Positions 1 to 12,720 are shown, counted from the first letter of the stretch. The stretch: DNA of 64,000 nt from Durusdinium trenchii (GCA_963970005.1 CAXAMN010021361.1:1807427-1871426); one strand, 5' to 3'. Made by a program: numbers and translations. Notes: a model not told the origin generated them from the sequence alone.

Positions 1-129
1 AGTAGTAACAAGTGCCTTACTAGTAGTAACAAGAAGCTACTAGGAACAAGTGCCTTACTAGTAGTAACAAGTGCCTTACTGAAGCTACTAGGAACAAGTG
101 CCTTACTAGTAGTAACAAGTGCCTTACTA
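1..129. repeat. CTAG-family minisatellite block
   Basis: Short tandem and inverted copies of AGTAGTAACAAGTGCCTTACT and GAAGCTACTAGGAACAAG. The same family recurs at least a dozen times in the window in both orientations. It abuts the foldback element that starts at 130. Confidence 0.85.
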
Positions 130-350
130 CCGTAGATGGACGAAATATTCAAACCCTTTCAACCACGTGGACCCCTTCTACCCCAAAGCTCAATGTTAGA
201 GGTCTTGCAAGAATGTTTCGGCGAATGGACGAAACAAATCAAACCCTGGAAACACAAATTCAATCAAGCTATGTTCAACATTGACCTTTGGGGGTCAGGG
301 GTTGGCGACGGTTATTGATACATGGGTTTGAATATTTGGTCCATCTACTG
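130..350. mobile_element. Foldback element, copy 1
   Basis: The ends are inverted repeats: GTAGATGGACGAAATATTCA on the left and the complement of TGAATATTTGGTCCATCTAC on the right. Further inside, CCCCAAAGCTCAATGTT on the left matches the complement of AACATTGACCTTTGGGG with one mismatch, so the arms are long and imperfect. There is no transposase frame. A near-identical copy lies at 1402-1621. It is best described as a non-autonomous foldback or MITE-like element. Confidence 0.7.
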
Positions 351-883
351 TCTAAAGGTGTGACGTTTGCGTATTTTTGGCTCGTAAGTATCAAGTCTAA
401 CATCTTCATCCATAGTACTCTGTGTTTTAATCTTCTGTGCTCAACAACCTTTTCACATCGACACGTTGCGAGCGAGGACAGCAGACGTCAGGAAAGCAAG
501 CCAGATGAAGAGCAGTTCCAGCTACTGTTCTTACTGTTGCCATGTGCCGTGTCTGTTCCCAGTGCCTTTCCAGTGCCTTTTCCAGTGCCTTTTCCATTGC
601 CTTTTCACGGTTTGTGTGCGCCTGCCAGTGATTTTGCCATGTGACTCACTTTTTTGCTAAAAAGAGATAGCTTATCTTTTTGCTTCAACAAAACGTACCA
701 GAAACACTTTTTTGCTGGCAGGGCCACGAGAAAGTGCAAAAGGCACTGGAAAAGGCACTGGAAAGGGACTGGGAACAGACACAGCACATGGCAACAGTAA
801 GAACAGTAGCTGGAACCGCCCGGCATCACTTGAAAACAACACACGCATGTGAGGTCTCCGGTCGCCGTCCACACCCAGTACTG
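351..883. repeat. Tandem hairpin unit, copy 1
   Basis: First of two head-to-tail units of about 533 and 518 bp. Each holds two inverted arms: CCAGCTACTGTTCTTACTGT near 518 is the complement of a stretch near 800-817, followed by complementary runs of the CCAGTGCCTTTT motif. Copies differ mainly by one 12 bp repeat of that motif. Reading frames crossing it are by-products of the palindrome. Confidence 0.8.
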
Positions 884-1401
884 TCTAAAGGTGTGACGTT
901 TGCGTATTTTTGGCTCGTAAGTATCAAGTCTAACATCTTCATCCGTAGTACTCTGTGTTTTAATCTTCTGTGCTCAACAACATTTTCACATCGACACGTT
1001 GCGAGCGAGGACAGCAGACGTCAGGAAAGCAAGCCAGATGAAGAGCAGTTCCAGCTACTGTTCTTACTGTTGCCATGTGCCGTGTCTGTTCCCAGTGCCT
1101 TTCCAGTGCCTTTTCCATTGCCTTTTCACGGTTTGTGTGCGCCTGCCAGTGATTTTGCCATGTGACTCACTTTTTTGCTAAAAAGAGATAGCTTATCTTT
1201 TTGTTTCAACAAAACGTACCAGAAACACTTTTTTGCTGGCAGGGCCACGAGAAAGTGCAAAAGGCACTGGAAAAGGCACTGGAAAGGCACTGGGAACAGA
1301 CACAGCACATGGCAACAGTAAGAACAGTAGCTGGAACCGCCCGGCATCACTTGAAAACAACACACGCGTGTGAGGTCTCCGGTCGCCGTCCACACCCAGT
1401 A
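884..1401. repeat. Tandem hairpin unit, copy 2
   Basis: Near-identical to 351-883, with the same inverted arms (about 1045-1115 against 1260-1340). It is followed directly by the second foldback copy, so the order is foldback, unit, unit, foldback. Confidence 0.8.
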
Positions 1402-1621
1402 CCGTAGATGGACGAAATATTCAAACCCTTTCAACCACGTGGACCCCTTCTACCCCAAAGCTCAATGTTAGAGGTCTTGCAAGAATGTTTCGGCGAATGG
1501 ACGAAACAAATCAAACCCTGGAAACACAAATTCAATCAAGCTATGTTCAACATTGACCTTTGGGGTCAGGGGTTGGCGACGGTTATTCATACATGGGTTT
1601 GAATATTTGGTCCATCTACTG
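1402..1621. mobile_element. Foldback element, copy 2
   Basis: Direct-repeat copy of 130-350, differing by about one indel and one substitution. It is in the same orientation as copy 1 and is followed by the CTAG-family block. Confidence 0.7.
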
Positions 1622-1671
1622 TAGTAGTAACAAGAAGCTACTAGGAACAAGTGCCTTACTAGTAGTAACAA
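1622..1671. repeat. CTAG-family minisatellite block
   Basis: TAGTAGTAACAAGAAGCTAC and neighbouring copies. It closes the composite repeat that fills the first 1.67 kb. Confidence 0.8.
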
Positions 1672-2953
1672 CCTCACCCGAATCTCACTTCCGCCCGATC
1701 TTTCAGGAAGTCGGAGAGTGAGAACGGCGGATGGGAAATTAGCGGTTCCCAAGGCGGGGGATACGCCGGCGTCCTCGGTGTCCGTCGAGGCATAAAGGTG
1801 AAGGTTGGATCATGTAAGTTTGAATCAACATAGTCCACAAAACCTGCAGAGAACCATGTCGCCATAGGCACAGGGATGCATAGGGTGTTGGTTGGTTTGG
1901 TTTTGGTGGCATGCTACCCATGTTGCTAACAGTCAAATGATAGTTTTTTTTGCCAAGGGATGTGCATTGCTGACTGAGCAGGAGATTGAGTGGTGAATGA
2001 TTCGACCAATGTGACATATGCATCAACCTCCAACGAATGGGCTTTTGTCTACATTCCTTCTTCCGGGGACACTGGGGGCCTCCCTACTTCAATACACCCA
2101 CAAGCCAAGAACGACGAGTGCCAACAAGAGATGTTGGCATGCGGCATGGACCAGATGTGATGCAGACAGTGGCTGAGCTCGAGGAGCGTTTTTCATGCGA
2201 TCCACCGGTGATCCATGACGATTAGCCATGAAGTTTACTTGGTATTGCTCTCAGAACATCTCAAAACGTATACATTAATATATAATATATACATAAAATA
2301 GATATAAATAAATATAGATATATAGCGAGATGTTACCGTTTCCATTTGAGGGCCGAATCCTGAGGGTGAGCAACTCTTCCACTGCCTTTCCGAGGATTCG
2401 CGGACGGTACCCAGGATCCACGAGGATTCTGAGCAAAAAACAATCAAAAAGACTTACTCCATTACAAGTCCAGTCCATCTTGAATGCACTGGGCACTTGT
2501 ATCGACTTGGAAATCACGGGTTTTAAACCAATTATTGGGGTTCCTTGTTCTTTCAAGACGAAGTCTACTCCCTGAGTTGGTAGTTATCGACGGACTAACT
2601 ATTCCCTGCGCTGTTGCTCTCCTGCCAGATACCCCTCATCTAAAGCCATCACGATATTTTCGGATATCCTAAGATTCGGTGTCAACAGATGCAGCAGAAA
2701 GGGATCATGCACAATCTTGACATACAGCTTGGAACAGGAACAAAACACCGAAAGCATCATGAGTCATGAATCTTCTAGAGCAACTTATTAATAAGATATC
2801 TAATAAGATTGTGTAATCAATCCCCTCCCCATCTCGTCTCGGCATGCCAGTTCTCCACCCATCGTGCTCCACCCATTCGCCGGCCAGTTCTGACCTGACC
2901 CGCTGACTTCGGTCGGGCACGCGCTTCGGTCGGTCGCGCGCCCTCCGATCGAG
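1672..2953. other. No supported gene; intron or intergenic
   Basis: No exon-like stretch with splice borders and GC-rich third positions was found. It holds an AT tract at about 2272-2330 and a GC-rich run leading into the exon at 2954. Confidence 0.5.
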
Positions 2954-3034
2954 GCAAGTGCCTCTATCGCTTGATCACCGATGCCGAGTCACCGGCGGAC
3001 TTCCTGGGCTCTCAGACCTGGGCGCGCGCCTTTG
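2954..3034 (+). CDS. Putative internal exon, function unknown
   Basis: An 81-base open stretch between GAG and GTGAGC, reading KCLYRLITDAESPADF and onward to WARAF. Nearly every codon ends in G or C, unlike the flanks. The border pair is a consensus-like AG/G acceptor and GTGAGC donor. It would be an early exon of the + strand gene that continues to the right. The family is not recognised. Confidence 0.5.
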
Positions 3035-3238
3035 GTGAGCCGACCCAGCTAGCGCCTTGGTGTGTGTCGCCGGGTTTTTCGGGTGGTGGGTGGGGTTTTA
3101 GCACTGGAGACCAATTTGGTGCCCTGGGTGAATGGAAGAAGTGGGATGAGTCTAAAGTGTGCCTTTTGGTCGTTTAGGAGTTTGTTGGTCACACAACCCT
3201 TGATTGTCGTAATCAGATCCCGACCTGAAGAGCCTCAG

Positions 3239-3340
3239 GTTGTGATGCAGAAGCACCGCGCCGAGATCGAGCCCGGAGGTCTTTCGCGGTCCGATGGGTC
3301 GCGCAAGTGCCGAAACGGAGCCACACGAGTGCCGACATGA
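3239..3340 (+). CDS. Putative exon, possibly terminal
   Basis: After a CAG acceptor the frame VVMQKHRAEIEPGG runs 33 codons with GC-rich third positions to a TGA at 3338-3340. Either the stop is real and a small gene ends here, or a donor lies just before it. No family is recognised. Confidence 0.4.
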   Translation, partial: VVMQKHRAEIEPGGLSRSDGSRKCRNGATRVPT

Positions 3341-4516
3341 GTACCCCCTGAACAATTGTGGCCAATTGCACAGAAGATATCAGATACTAGAAGTATCTAG
3401 AAGTATTACAGATTACAGATTCTGGGATTGTACAGATTACCGATGATACTAGAAGTATTTCCATAATCCCAGCCCACACCGTGCCATCAATTGGTCCAAG
3501 CATCAGGTGAAGCAACCACTTGGTTTCCTGCTTGGGGGAACTGGCTTTGCGTTGCGTTGAACCAACCAGATTTTACCGTATGGTAGCGTTTGCGAGACTG
3601 TGATATTGTTCATGGTGTTCATGGAGTTGGCAAACCAGATCCAACGACAGAATGTGTTGTTTTCCTGCCATGTTCAGCTGTTGTTTGTTGATCAACTCCA
3701 GGTGTGTGTGTGTGTGTGTCCAGGAATTGCAACTCTCGGCATGCAAAGTGCCTGATACACACAGGCTTGAATTGTCCGGTAATACGGTAAGGTTGACAAT
3801 TCATGGAAGTCATAAAGGCGTTCTTTGTTCATGAGTCAAATGATCTCTTCCATGGGACCAGATCTATTTCGACCTCTAGGTTGAAAAATGTTGAAAAGAA
3901 CTGAGACAAGGCATCTGGAAAGCAGTGAACTTTTGTCCCACAGTGGGATCTCTAATGTTTGTACTGTGGGACAGGACAGATAGGGCACTTAGCAGCAAAC
4001 AGAACGACCGGGCGCTTGCTGCACAAAAAGGCAGCAACAACAACAACAACTCAGTGAGGTTGGTGTCTTCTAATGAACATGTGACTTTCCACACCGACAT
4101 GGCAGCTACATGTACTAGATGGGAATGGGACAGGTCCCTTGACAACTTGAAGACTCCGTCCAAAACACTTCATGGTTCCTCTCCCAAAGGTCTATAATTA
4201 CACAATCCCTGCCCACCAGGGAATGTATTGATAGGTGGACTGTAGGCCCCCCCCTCAATACATTGAGACTACCTTGGCAGATTACTGAAGTCTTAGTAAC
4301 ATCATTGTATGTCACACAAATGAGATGGTGCAAAACAATTTTTCAACATGTACAGTATCAGAATTGAACAGGGGTCTGACGGCCACTGGGTGTTTGTGTA
4401 TGTGTGTGGTGCGGAGCTCAAAAGCCCGCAACATGTTTGCGTTTATCCTTGCGATTTTGAGATACAGAACCATGTACACTGTTGATCCATTTGATGTCCA
4501 GCCCTCTTCATCTCTG

Positions 4517-4551
<35 letters not shown>

Positions 4552-5149
4552 TGCTGACGTGCTAGACGTGCCAGGCTGGATCGAGCCAGGGCTTTTGGCC
4601 TTTGATCGAAGCTGGTGAGGTGTTTCGGCTTTTGACCTGGCCAGTGTGTGCGGCACGGGCGGATACCTGCTGGTTGAGGGTGTTCCAAATGACTATATTA
4701 AATTATATAACTATATATCAATCTAATATTGATTAATATTGTATTCAATAGTGTAATATTATATACACATTGACAGACACTTTTTTAGAAGGTGGCCAGG
4801 CTTTCGTTTGCGTTGGCCACGTCAATGCCACGGGTCGAGAGTCTAAAGTGGTTGAATTCCGCTGTTGGATTCCTGGATGGTTCATAGTAGAGGTAGAAGC
4901 TGAAGCGGCAAGGCTGCTTGGGAAACTGAACAAGCGAACGACGACATGGAGAGACAAAGATTTAGCAGATGGAGATGAGAGATGGTTTGACATGGATTTT
5001 GGAGATGACATCTTGTTTGAGAGATGGTAGAAGTATCTTAGGAAGAAGAAGTGATGACCAGATATGTAATAAACAGGTTGTAAACTCCCTAACATGGATC
5101 CTATTCTGGTGTCGTTGGTGACTCTTCGGTTGCCGCTGCCTCCTGCCAG
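3341..5149. other. No supported gene; microsatellites
   Basis: Contains a GT run (about 3702-3718), a CT-rich run (about 4512-4552) and an AT-rich stretch (about 4688-4770). No convincing exon was seen. Confidence 0.5.
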
Positions 5150-5257
5150 GCTTCTTCAAGCGCCGATGAGCAGAACAAAACATGGCATCGTCCGAAAAGG
5201 GAGACCGTGGGAGGACAGGAGGAAGATGGAGGAAGAGTCCTTCGGAATCGATTGGAA
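5150..5257 (+). CDS. Putative exon, hydrophilic
   Basis: Follows CTGCCAG and reads ASSSADEQNKTWHRPKRE, then GGQEEDGGRV, before a TAG at 5258. The open frame from a good acceptor and the hydrophilic composition support coding. The donor is unclear; GTCCTTC near 5238 is possible. Confidence 0.4.
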
Positions 5258-5260
5258 TAG

Positions 5261-7111
5261 AGCCACACAAAAGCCCTGCCCATCCCTGCCCCATCGGGCT
5301 CTATCCAGTGTACACACATCAAGAGAGACACTTTAGTGCTATGGCCGTGGCTCCATACCACGCAACCCGCCTGGCCTACGGGCCGCAACACCAACAGAAT
5401 CTGTGAGTTGTCCAGATCTTCAGCTGCATCCAGCTTATCAGTTTAACAACCTACAGCAGTCTAAAGCTTGCGCTCTTTTCATCTCTTTTTTACCATCATT
5501 GATTACCTGGAGAGGCCCAGAGAGCTGCTTGGATACTTCTATTTATGGGCGGTTTGGGGAAGACGACCGATTTCCTGTGAGTCTTCCAGATCTGCATGCA
5601 GACAACGATCGGAGGACGACGTGACGACGATGCCAAGGTCTCTATCCCAACAACCGGCGGCAAGGTTTCAAGCGTTTGCAGTTGGTGCAGGGGACATTCC
5701 ACCATGTTGCCCTGTAGACAAGTAGAAAACAGTTTGTATGTCGACTGTATCCATAATTTGATCCCGGCAAAAAAAAGTGCATTAAAACAGATCTGCCGCT
5801 ATTCGCTATGTCAATTGACCTTGCTGAACAGAAGCCTTTTTGCCAATTCTTTGGCAGGCTTCCACCAAGTATGGCGGGATTGGTGCCTCCGTCGCCGCGT
5901 GATTTGTCAGGGCAGGGCAGGTTCGACACCGATGGATGCATGTTCAGAATGCTGGACCGCGAGGTTCAGGCCATTTATGCACCATGAATTCAATGGACAA
6001 AACGTAACAATTGTCCATTTCAAATCATTTCAATTGATACTCAATTCAATTCATGGGAGCATGGCCTGACTCCTGTCGATCCCAGATAATGCTTCACCTT
6101 GCTGATGTTGGAAGACTGCAGCTAGGCCTTTGTGAGTAAATGTGGCTCAGCCAAATCCACGATATGGGATCAAGCCACGGTCGACCAGTAAAAGGAAGCT
6201 TAGTTTTATTTGTCAACAGTCTACATGACCATGTGGCTTGAGACTCTCTCCAGACCCAGGACGTGGAACGACCCCATGTGGGGGCCCAACATGGAAAACC
6301 CTGGTCAAACATGTTGCGGCAACAATGATGCGATTTATTTGCAACCACAACAAACATATTCATATGCAATCAAATACAAAGAATGATTGAACGCGATCCA
6401 ATGAACATGTGAACACCCAATGCAACTCCCACGGATGTTGTTTGGGGAAGGTAAGTGTCGCAGCACACCAGGCCAGAACCGCGCCCCACCCTGTTGTTGA
6501 CCAGCTTGCCTGTTTGAACCCACGGCTCAAACCAGCTGGTGCTGGCTTGGGTTAGATGGCTTGCTTGGCCCTAAGGAGATGGAAACTGTTGAGATGGCCA
6601 GGTGATCCAAATCAGCGCATGACAATAAACAGTGCCATGGTATACAATCTCAAGACCAACAACAGGAATATGATTGCATTGCATCATTGATATGTTGTTA
6701 CTCAAGGCCTCTATTTCAAGAACTCAGGACAACCAAGCAGAGGACAACAAGAGAGGCAACAGGAACACCAACCAGTTATAGAAGATCTCGTCCAGTATGC
6801 TGCTGCTACAGATTGGGGGTTTTATCACTTGAAAAAACACACATTCAATCCAAGCTCAATACGACCGGTAAGTATGAGCGTGGCTAAAGCTGAAGAATCA
6901 CGTCAAAGCTCACATTGAGAACGCGACACCAGAGCACCAGAGATCGCTGGATGCAGCTCCTCACCATCCCCGAAAGCTGCGAACTGCTATGTTGGATCTT
7001 CCACCCAATAGCCAATAGCTCAATTATCGCTTATGGTATATATTATATATATACTGTAATGTTATATGTATATAGGAAACTACAAAATGCAAACTCTTCC
7101 TCTCATACCAG
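5261..7111. other. No supported gene
   Basis: A long low-GC stretch without a convincing exon. It holds direct runs of CAATTCAATT-like sequence near 5985-6055 and an AT tract near 7035-7060. Confidence 0.45.
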
Positions 7112-7240
7112 CACTGTGGCCGCACACCTTCCTCTATGGTCCGCTCAGTGGCCTCTCCGTTGCGCACGGATGCCTGTCGCATCCTGCAGCAGGTCTTGTC
7201 CCAGGGCGGACCCACGTGCCACCGATGCAGAGTCAAGCCG
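7112..7240 (+). CDS. Putative internal exon with CxxC
   Basis: Exactly 43 codons between ACCAG and GTTCATTG, phase 0 at both ends. It reads HCGRTPSSMVRSVASPL, then RTDACRILQQVLSQGG and CHRCRVKP. Third positions are mostly G or C. The CHRC pair could be half of a small zinc site, but one pair alone does not prove this. Same strand and codon style as the later exons. Confidence 0.5.
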
Positions 7241-7733
7241 GTTCATTGATTTCGCTGTGCAAAGCGTTCGTTGGGAGGGTCGAACATGCAATTCCATGTT
7301 GATCAAGTCGATTTTTTAGTTTTTGTTGGGGGTCAATTTGTGGCCAGAAACTCTTGCCTCAGCTTTTTTGGCCCTGAAGGCAGGGTTAAGGAGGAGAGTT
7401 CAACATCCATCTACATTCAGACAATGCCCATGAAAAGAAACCGAGCGAGTTTGTGGACATCATTTTTCCTGAGGTGCAGTGCAATGTTGACCTTGGGTTT
7501 CCTCGTTGAAACTTTGTACATGAGTCCTTGGCAATTATTTGTTTCATGAGACTATCACCAACTTCATACTTCGGGGCAGGGGGCTAGGCTAACCCCAGAG
7601 CTTTCTCCCTGTGTGCGTTTCAAAGGTGTCCGACTTCCCCGTTTTGAGAAGTGTTTTTGTTTCCTTGTTTTCTTCACCGCAACGGTTTCCTTTCGTTTCT
7701 CGCTGGCCCCGTTGGAACAACGGCAAAACCGAG

Positions 7734-7845
7734 GTGCGCCACGACCTTGCGGCGCTGGGCCAAAGAGGGTCGGAGCTACCGCGGGGAGACTTTCAGCCTT
7801 CAGGAGGTCGAAGCGGCCATCACGGCGTTTGAGGCGCCACGACAA
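7734..7845 (+). CDS. Putative exon, frame ambiguous
   Basis: A GC-rich island with two good frames. One reads LRRWAKEGRSYRGETFSLQ followed by EVEAAITAFEA, helix-like and the more protein-like choice. The other reads VRHDLAALGQRGSELPRGD. The acceptor is GAG before GTGCGCC. No family is recognised. Confidence 0.4.
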
Positions 7846-9520
7846 TTTTTAGCATGTTTGAATGATCCAAGTCTGATATGCTTGGTCTTCAGGTCAACGG
7901 TCACCTGACATGATTTGAGAAGTTTTCCCAGAGTGACCCGGATCATTCATTAGTTGTACCCGGATCCCTTACCAGCTGTTTCCCCGCTCTTCAAAAGAAC
8001 TAAAACACTGTGTCATAGTGGAACGAACTCACCTGGGGGTGGAAGGACCACGTGACTGACCCAATGAGCAGGGTTCAAAACTCAGTGTGTGTTTGTTTGT
8101 TTGTTTGTTTGTTTGTTTGTTTTGGCTTTGCATTTTGGCAGAGCTGCTTTGAAGCACCTTTTGTCCTGGTTCTCCCATGCATCCTGGCCAGGCCTTGCGG
8201 GCAGAGAAGCCAAAGCAGGCCCCTGAGGCCAGACAGTTCCGTAAATGTTTAGCTTGGCACTATAATATAGTAATGTTGACGAAAGAGATGAGATGCTCAT
8301 TATGCACATGCTTTCCCACAGTAGTGGCGTTCCCCTCGGATCCGCGTGCGCTTCCTATTTTCGTTGGCTTGACATGTTGTAGCTAACAGGGCAGCCTCAC
8401 GACTGTTGACCTATCTGGGACAGAGATGCTCGCGATCCCATGGGGACAGTCATATATTGAGAATTACAGTTGACAAATATGAATGGTGTCCATCTCTGAA
8501 TACTGCCATTCTCAGAGACGCATAGTTAGAACAGCGGAACTCTTGAATTCTTTCTGAATCGAGATATGGGTGTAACCCATTAATAGATATTAATAGTATA
8601 TATATATAAATAATTGTATATATATATATATTATCTAAGAATTAAAATTCACACACCCATATGCATGAGCTTCACAGAATCGGTGTGCGTCCTTCATATT
8701 AAAGACCAGGCCTCACAACTTGCTGGTAAGACCAAGGTGCCTGAGGCCAGAGAGTTGCGAAAACGGCTGTTTGGTACAGCTTGGAACCCTTTTGATGCTA
8801 TAGTGACAGTTAACGTCGGTGTTTCCAGCGGAACTGTTCGATCGCGGATCTTCGGTGTTGGCCATGGGCACCGGGCGCCGTTCGGCACCTGTTTTGCGCT
8901 TCGTTTGAGTGCTAAAGAGTCCTTTTGTATCCTTTTGTTTCGCTTGCTTTCCTGAGGGATCAGGGGGTTCAAGGTTGCTGTCAGTGTTGCATGTATTGCC
9001 ACGGCGCTATTTTGTCTACTAAGGGGCTACTATATGCCATAGACATCTATAGACTATGGAGTACACATAACATTGGCAATCGGATGCAATAGTTTTGTGA
9101 TACGTTGTGATACTGTAGTTAGTACATCTTGATGTCATTGGAACAGTTTCTCGTCATGTCGTAAAGTTGTTGCCTTCTTTTGACTCAACCGACCAGTGCG
9201 GGCAGGCAGATGTAGTCACGATCCATGATTGTCATGACTGACACCTTGATTTCAGAGCATCTTCTTCTTTCCGGTTGCTCCTTCAAGTCGCCAACCAGCA
9301 ACCATCTGTGACTTACCTGTGGCTTTGTCTCAAAATCACATCTTCCCTCCTCCACAATGAGATGGACATATCGTTAGATCTGTAAAGATCGGTTGTTTTT
9401 CATATGTTGTAAAGAAATGAATACAAATACAAATGTAAAACATGTTTGTCGCAACAGGATTCCAACTGTATGAGCTGTTTCCCCGCTGCTTCGGTGGATG
9501 CATCCATCCCGCATCGCCAG
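7846..9520. other. No firm gene; GTTT and AT microsatellites
   Basis: GTTT repeats at about 8087-8123 and TA repeats at about 8587-8636. Two similar short stretches, 8212-8262 and 8731-8785, share CCTGAGGCCAGA and encode PEARQFRK and PEARELRKRL. They could be duplicated exon pieces, but splice borders are weak. Confidence 0.4.
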
Positions 9521-9571
9521 GCAGATGTCGAGCCGCCGATCCAGCCCACAACGGCCGAGAAGGACGGCGCT
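9521..9571 (+). CDS. Putative short exon
   Basis: Seventeen codons, ADVEPPIQPTTAEKDGA, between CGCCAG and GTGACTG, phase 0 at both ends. Third positions are GC-rich in an AT-richer setting. Confidence 0.45.
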
Positions 9572-10360
9572 GTGACTGTAGTACACTAGTAGAGATCCCA
9601 GGGAGTGACCCTTGTTTTAACCTTTGCACTTTGGACTGTAGATGTTCTTGGTCTTCTTTTTGATTTTTTTTTTTTCTCTCTCTCTCTCTCTCCCTTTATT
9701 GTGTGTTTGTATGTCCTTTCTTTTTTGTTTTCAGACGTCAATGTATGTTTCCTGTAGACCTTTGCGTTTAGAGTCACCAAACCTTCGTTGTCATGGCAGA
9801 ATTTGTCACACCACTTTAAGATGGAGGTTGACTTCCTGGTTCGATTCGCATTGAATGCAGACGCCCGGAAGACAAATCTTAGAACGATTTTCTCACAGAT
9901 GTATCTAGCCAGAAGAGCTATGAACGAAGAGATTGGCAACTGACACGAAGAGGTTGATCACTGATGCTCAAGAGCATGCATGACCAAATTGAGTGCGAAA
10001 TGTAAGCATTCTGAAAAGGTTCAATTGCACGGGGCTAGGAGCATTGAAACAATTTTGTGCATAGAAGAAGGAATTTCTATGCATCTATTCCTTAGAAAAC
10101 CAGGAGTCCAGAAGCGTACTCCTTTGAGGTTGAGGTATAAAACATACTTTTGAGCGGGGAGCTGGCCCAGCACAACATTGGGTCTTTGCGGAAGTCACTT
10201 TGGAGACATCGAAACCTCAGGCTGTGTCAGAGCCTCGCGTTGAGCCTGGTCACAGGCTGTAGAGTACTATAAAATTTAGGATTCCCTTCCAAGGGTTCGC
10301 TTTTGTGGGATGCCCCATGTTGACCGAGGGATGACTTCCCGCCAATGGGTTTTGCTTCAG

Positions 10361-10465
10361 GAGCAGTCAGAGGGCTCCTTGGGATTGCGGGCATGGAGAC
10401 CCAGACCGAGCTGCTTGGGAGCGGCGTGTTTTGCGCCCGATGTCGCCGAAGACGAACAAATTCTT
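10361..10465 (+). CDS. Putative exon
   Basis: After GCTTCAG the phase-0 frame reads EQSEGSLGLRAWRPRPSC, then FAPDVAEDEQIL, to TAG at 10466. An alternative frame gives METQTELLGSGVFCARCRRR. The region is exon-like; the frame is not settled. Confidence 0.4.
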
Positions 10466-11036
10466 TAGCAAGTAGATTTGCTTTGATTCGCTGGCCACTT
10501 TCAAGTGGAGTCCATTAGTTACAAAAAGTTGCAGGTACTTTTGCTCTAGGTTGTCATCACAACATATCACAACAATGCTTACACGGAGGGTTTACAGCTC
10601 AACGGCTGTTTGAATCTGTTTGAAGGCTTGAGGTAGTTATATAGACTAGGAGGAAATTGAAGCAAAACTGTGTTGGATCAAATCTGTTGGACGTGCTCAA
10701 GACTCTCAGGAGAGTGGCCAAAACGAAGCAACGAGTTGGCCTCCCGAGGTCACCTTGAAGTCCAAGAGTTGGCCTTCCAGCCATGCCCTGGAGGCTGAGT
10801 GACAGGTGTACATCGACAGGTGTACGAGTGTTTGGAACATGGACAGCATTGGGTGTTTCTGGAACCGTAGACCGGATTTTGATTCAGTCGAACAGTTGGA
10901 CGCTGACTCAACTGTTTCATGCAAGGACCAAACCCTAAAACCACAGCGCTGCTTGGCGTGCTGCTTTCGCCCACTTGGAGTCGGCGTTTGGGGAATCGTC
11001 GTTTGCATTCGCCTTCGAAGTACGATTTCTCCTAGT

Positions 11037-11290
11037 TAGTAGTATGGCCAGGAGCCACTGGTAGCTTCTTGCTCCTAGTAGCGATGCCAGGAGCCCCCAG
11101 TAGCTTTCTTGTTCCTAGTAGTAAGGCCAGGAGCCCCCAGTAGCTTTCTTGTTCCTAGTAGCGAGGCCAGGAGCCCCTAGTACTGTTCTTGCTCCTAGTA
11201 GCGATGCCAGGAGCCCGTAGTAGCTTTCTTGTTACTACTAGTAAGGCACTTGTTACTAGAAGCGAGGCACTTGTTCCTAGTAGCGTCCTC
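11037..11290 (+). repeat. CTAG-family minisatellite array
   Basis: Six to seven degenerate copies of CTAGTAGCGATGCCAGGAGC followed by CTAGTAG and CTTGTTC. The array ends only about 26 bases before the exon at 11317, so it occupies the 3' end of that intron. Confidence 0.85.
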
Positions 11291-11316
11291 TTGTTCCGTT
11301 CGTAGCTTCGTCTCAG

Positions 11317-11385
11317 GCGGCCAAAGAGGTGGTGAAGTCTTTGGGCCGCTGCCGCGAGCTGAGCCGCCGCTGTGAGAGCGGAGCT
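11317..11385 (+). CDS. Putative exon, basic helix
   Basis: Twenty-three codons, AAKEVVKSLGRCRELSRRC then ESGA, between GTCTCAG and GTGTGACC, phase 0 at both ends. Strong G/C third positions. It is the nearest supported exon upstream of the BTB exons and could belong to the same gene. Confidence 0.5.
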
Positions 11386-12720
11386 GTGTGACCAGTGAGC
11401 CCCGCGGTACCCGGTGACCGATTTTAGGAAACACAGTGGACGAATGTGGAAGAACTGTAGGAGATGTGTCCTGTTTTGCTTGGGATTGTTGAAGGGAACA
11501 CGTTGTTTAAGAAGCAAAGGTTGAATTGCAAGAATTGTTCTGTGATGTTGAACTAATGTGCACCTTATGCGTTTGTGCTGGAACATGTTGATATCCTCCG
11601 TCTTTCCAGTCCAATTTCGTCTTACCGCTGAGGTGGTGAGGATTTGAAGGTAGATACTGGAGTTTTAAGAAGTCTCTTCGAGGCAGGACTGGTTTTTTGG
11701 ATCGTTTTCAGTCAAGGTGCCCGTGATTGATCCGCCGATTCCGGTTTTTGAACCAATCCGCCGATGGTCCCACCCTGTGATCAACAGATGAGCCTGCCTA
11801 ATGCGGCGGCCTTATAGTAGATCCGGTCTTTTTGTTGGGCCCCGTGGACGAGTTTTGATTAGACTTCTTGTTGCCCCTTTGATTGGGGAGATGTTCGAAC
11901 ATCAACATCTATGAGGTCAACCAGCGCACTCTGAAGGTCAGAGCAAGATCTGTCAGACACGAGCCGTTTGATGAGACGAGCTGCCATTCCGTTCCCACAG
12001 GCCGTTTGTCACACATGTCCGACCATGGAAAGCCAAAAAATTGGTGAGTGATGCCCCGTTCCCAGTTCTGTGTTTCGTTGTTTTCCATCGTTTGCCCTTT
12101 GATTCCCCTCTGAACATTTGCGGGTGAGACACAAGAGAAAAGCAACACAACAGTCCAACACTGCAACCAGACATAAGTTATAAAGTCAACTCAACGATCT
12201 TCGATGTGGCTAACGAGGCTAACGAGCATCCCATATGTTGGGAATTGTCGTGAAACCAACAGAATTCTGCGCGAGTGGCTCGCTTGAAGCCACATCTTTG
12301 CCTGGCAACTGTAGCTGGATGCCGAATATGCCTTTGACACGCTCCCGGGACCGACTTGTACATGTGAGCCTCGCATGATCAACAAAGGCCATACTTGTTT
12401 GCAGTATGTCGCTTTCTCTCAAGAGAAGGGTGATCAGTGACCCCCAACAACTGTTTGTTTCTTCTACCTGGGGTCAACCAGGAGGATCTCCTGTTTGAGG
12501 CAAACTTATAAAGCATTGGTTTAGACCACCTTGCAACAGTAAGTAAGCATGAACAAACCATAACAAACCAAATCCCTGGGCGATTATTCGTGAAACTGGG
12601 GACCTACTCTTGTCCTACTCTTCTCCCTTGCTTCTGGCACTTTGAATTGTGCTTCTTTACCACCTGAGATCCGCATGCTGCGCATATATCGTCCCCACAC
12701 AACCCCGGGCCGCTGCTCAG

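Noticed and set aside
288..1434. Several open frames in both strands of the first 1.6 kb
   Set aside because: They repeat with the tandem units and mirror each other because of the palindromes; none has codon bias or exon borders.
4512..4552. Coding call through the CT run
   Set aside because: Ser-Leu repeats on one strand and Glu-Arg repeats on the other come from a simple repeat.
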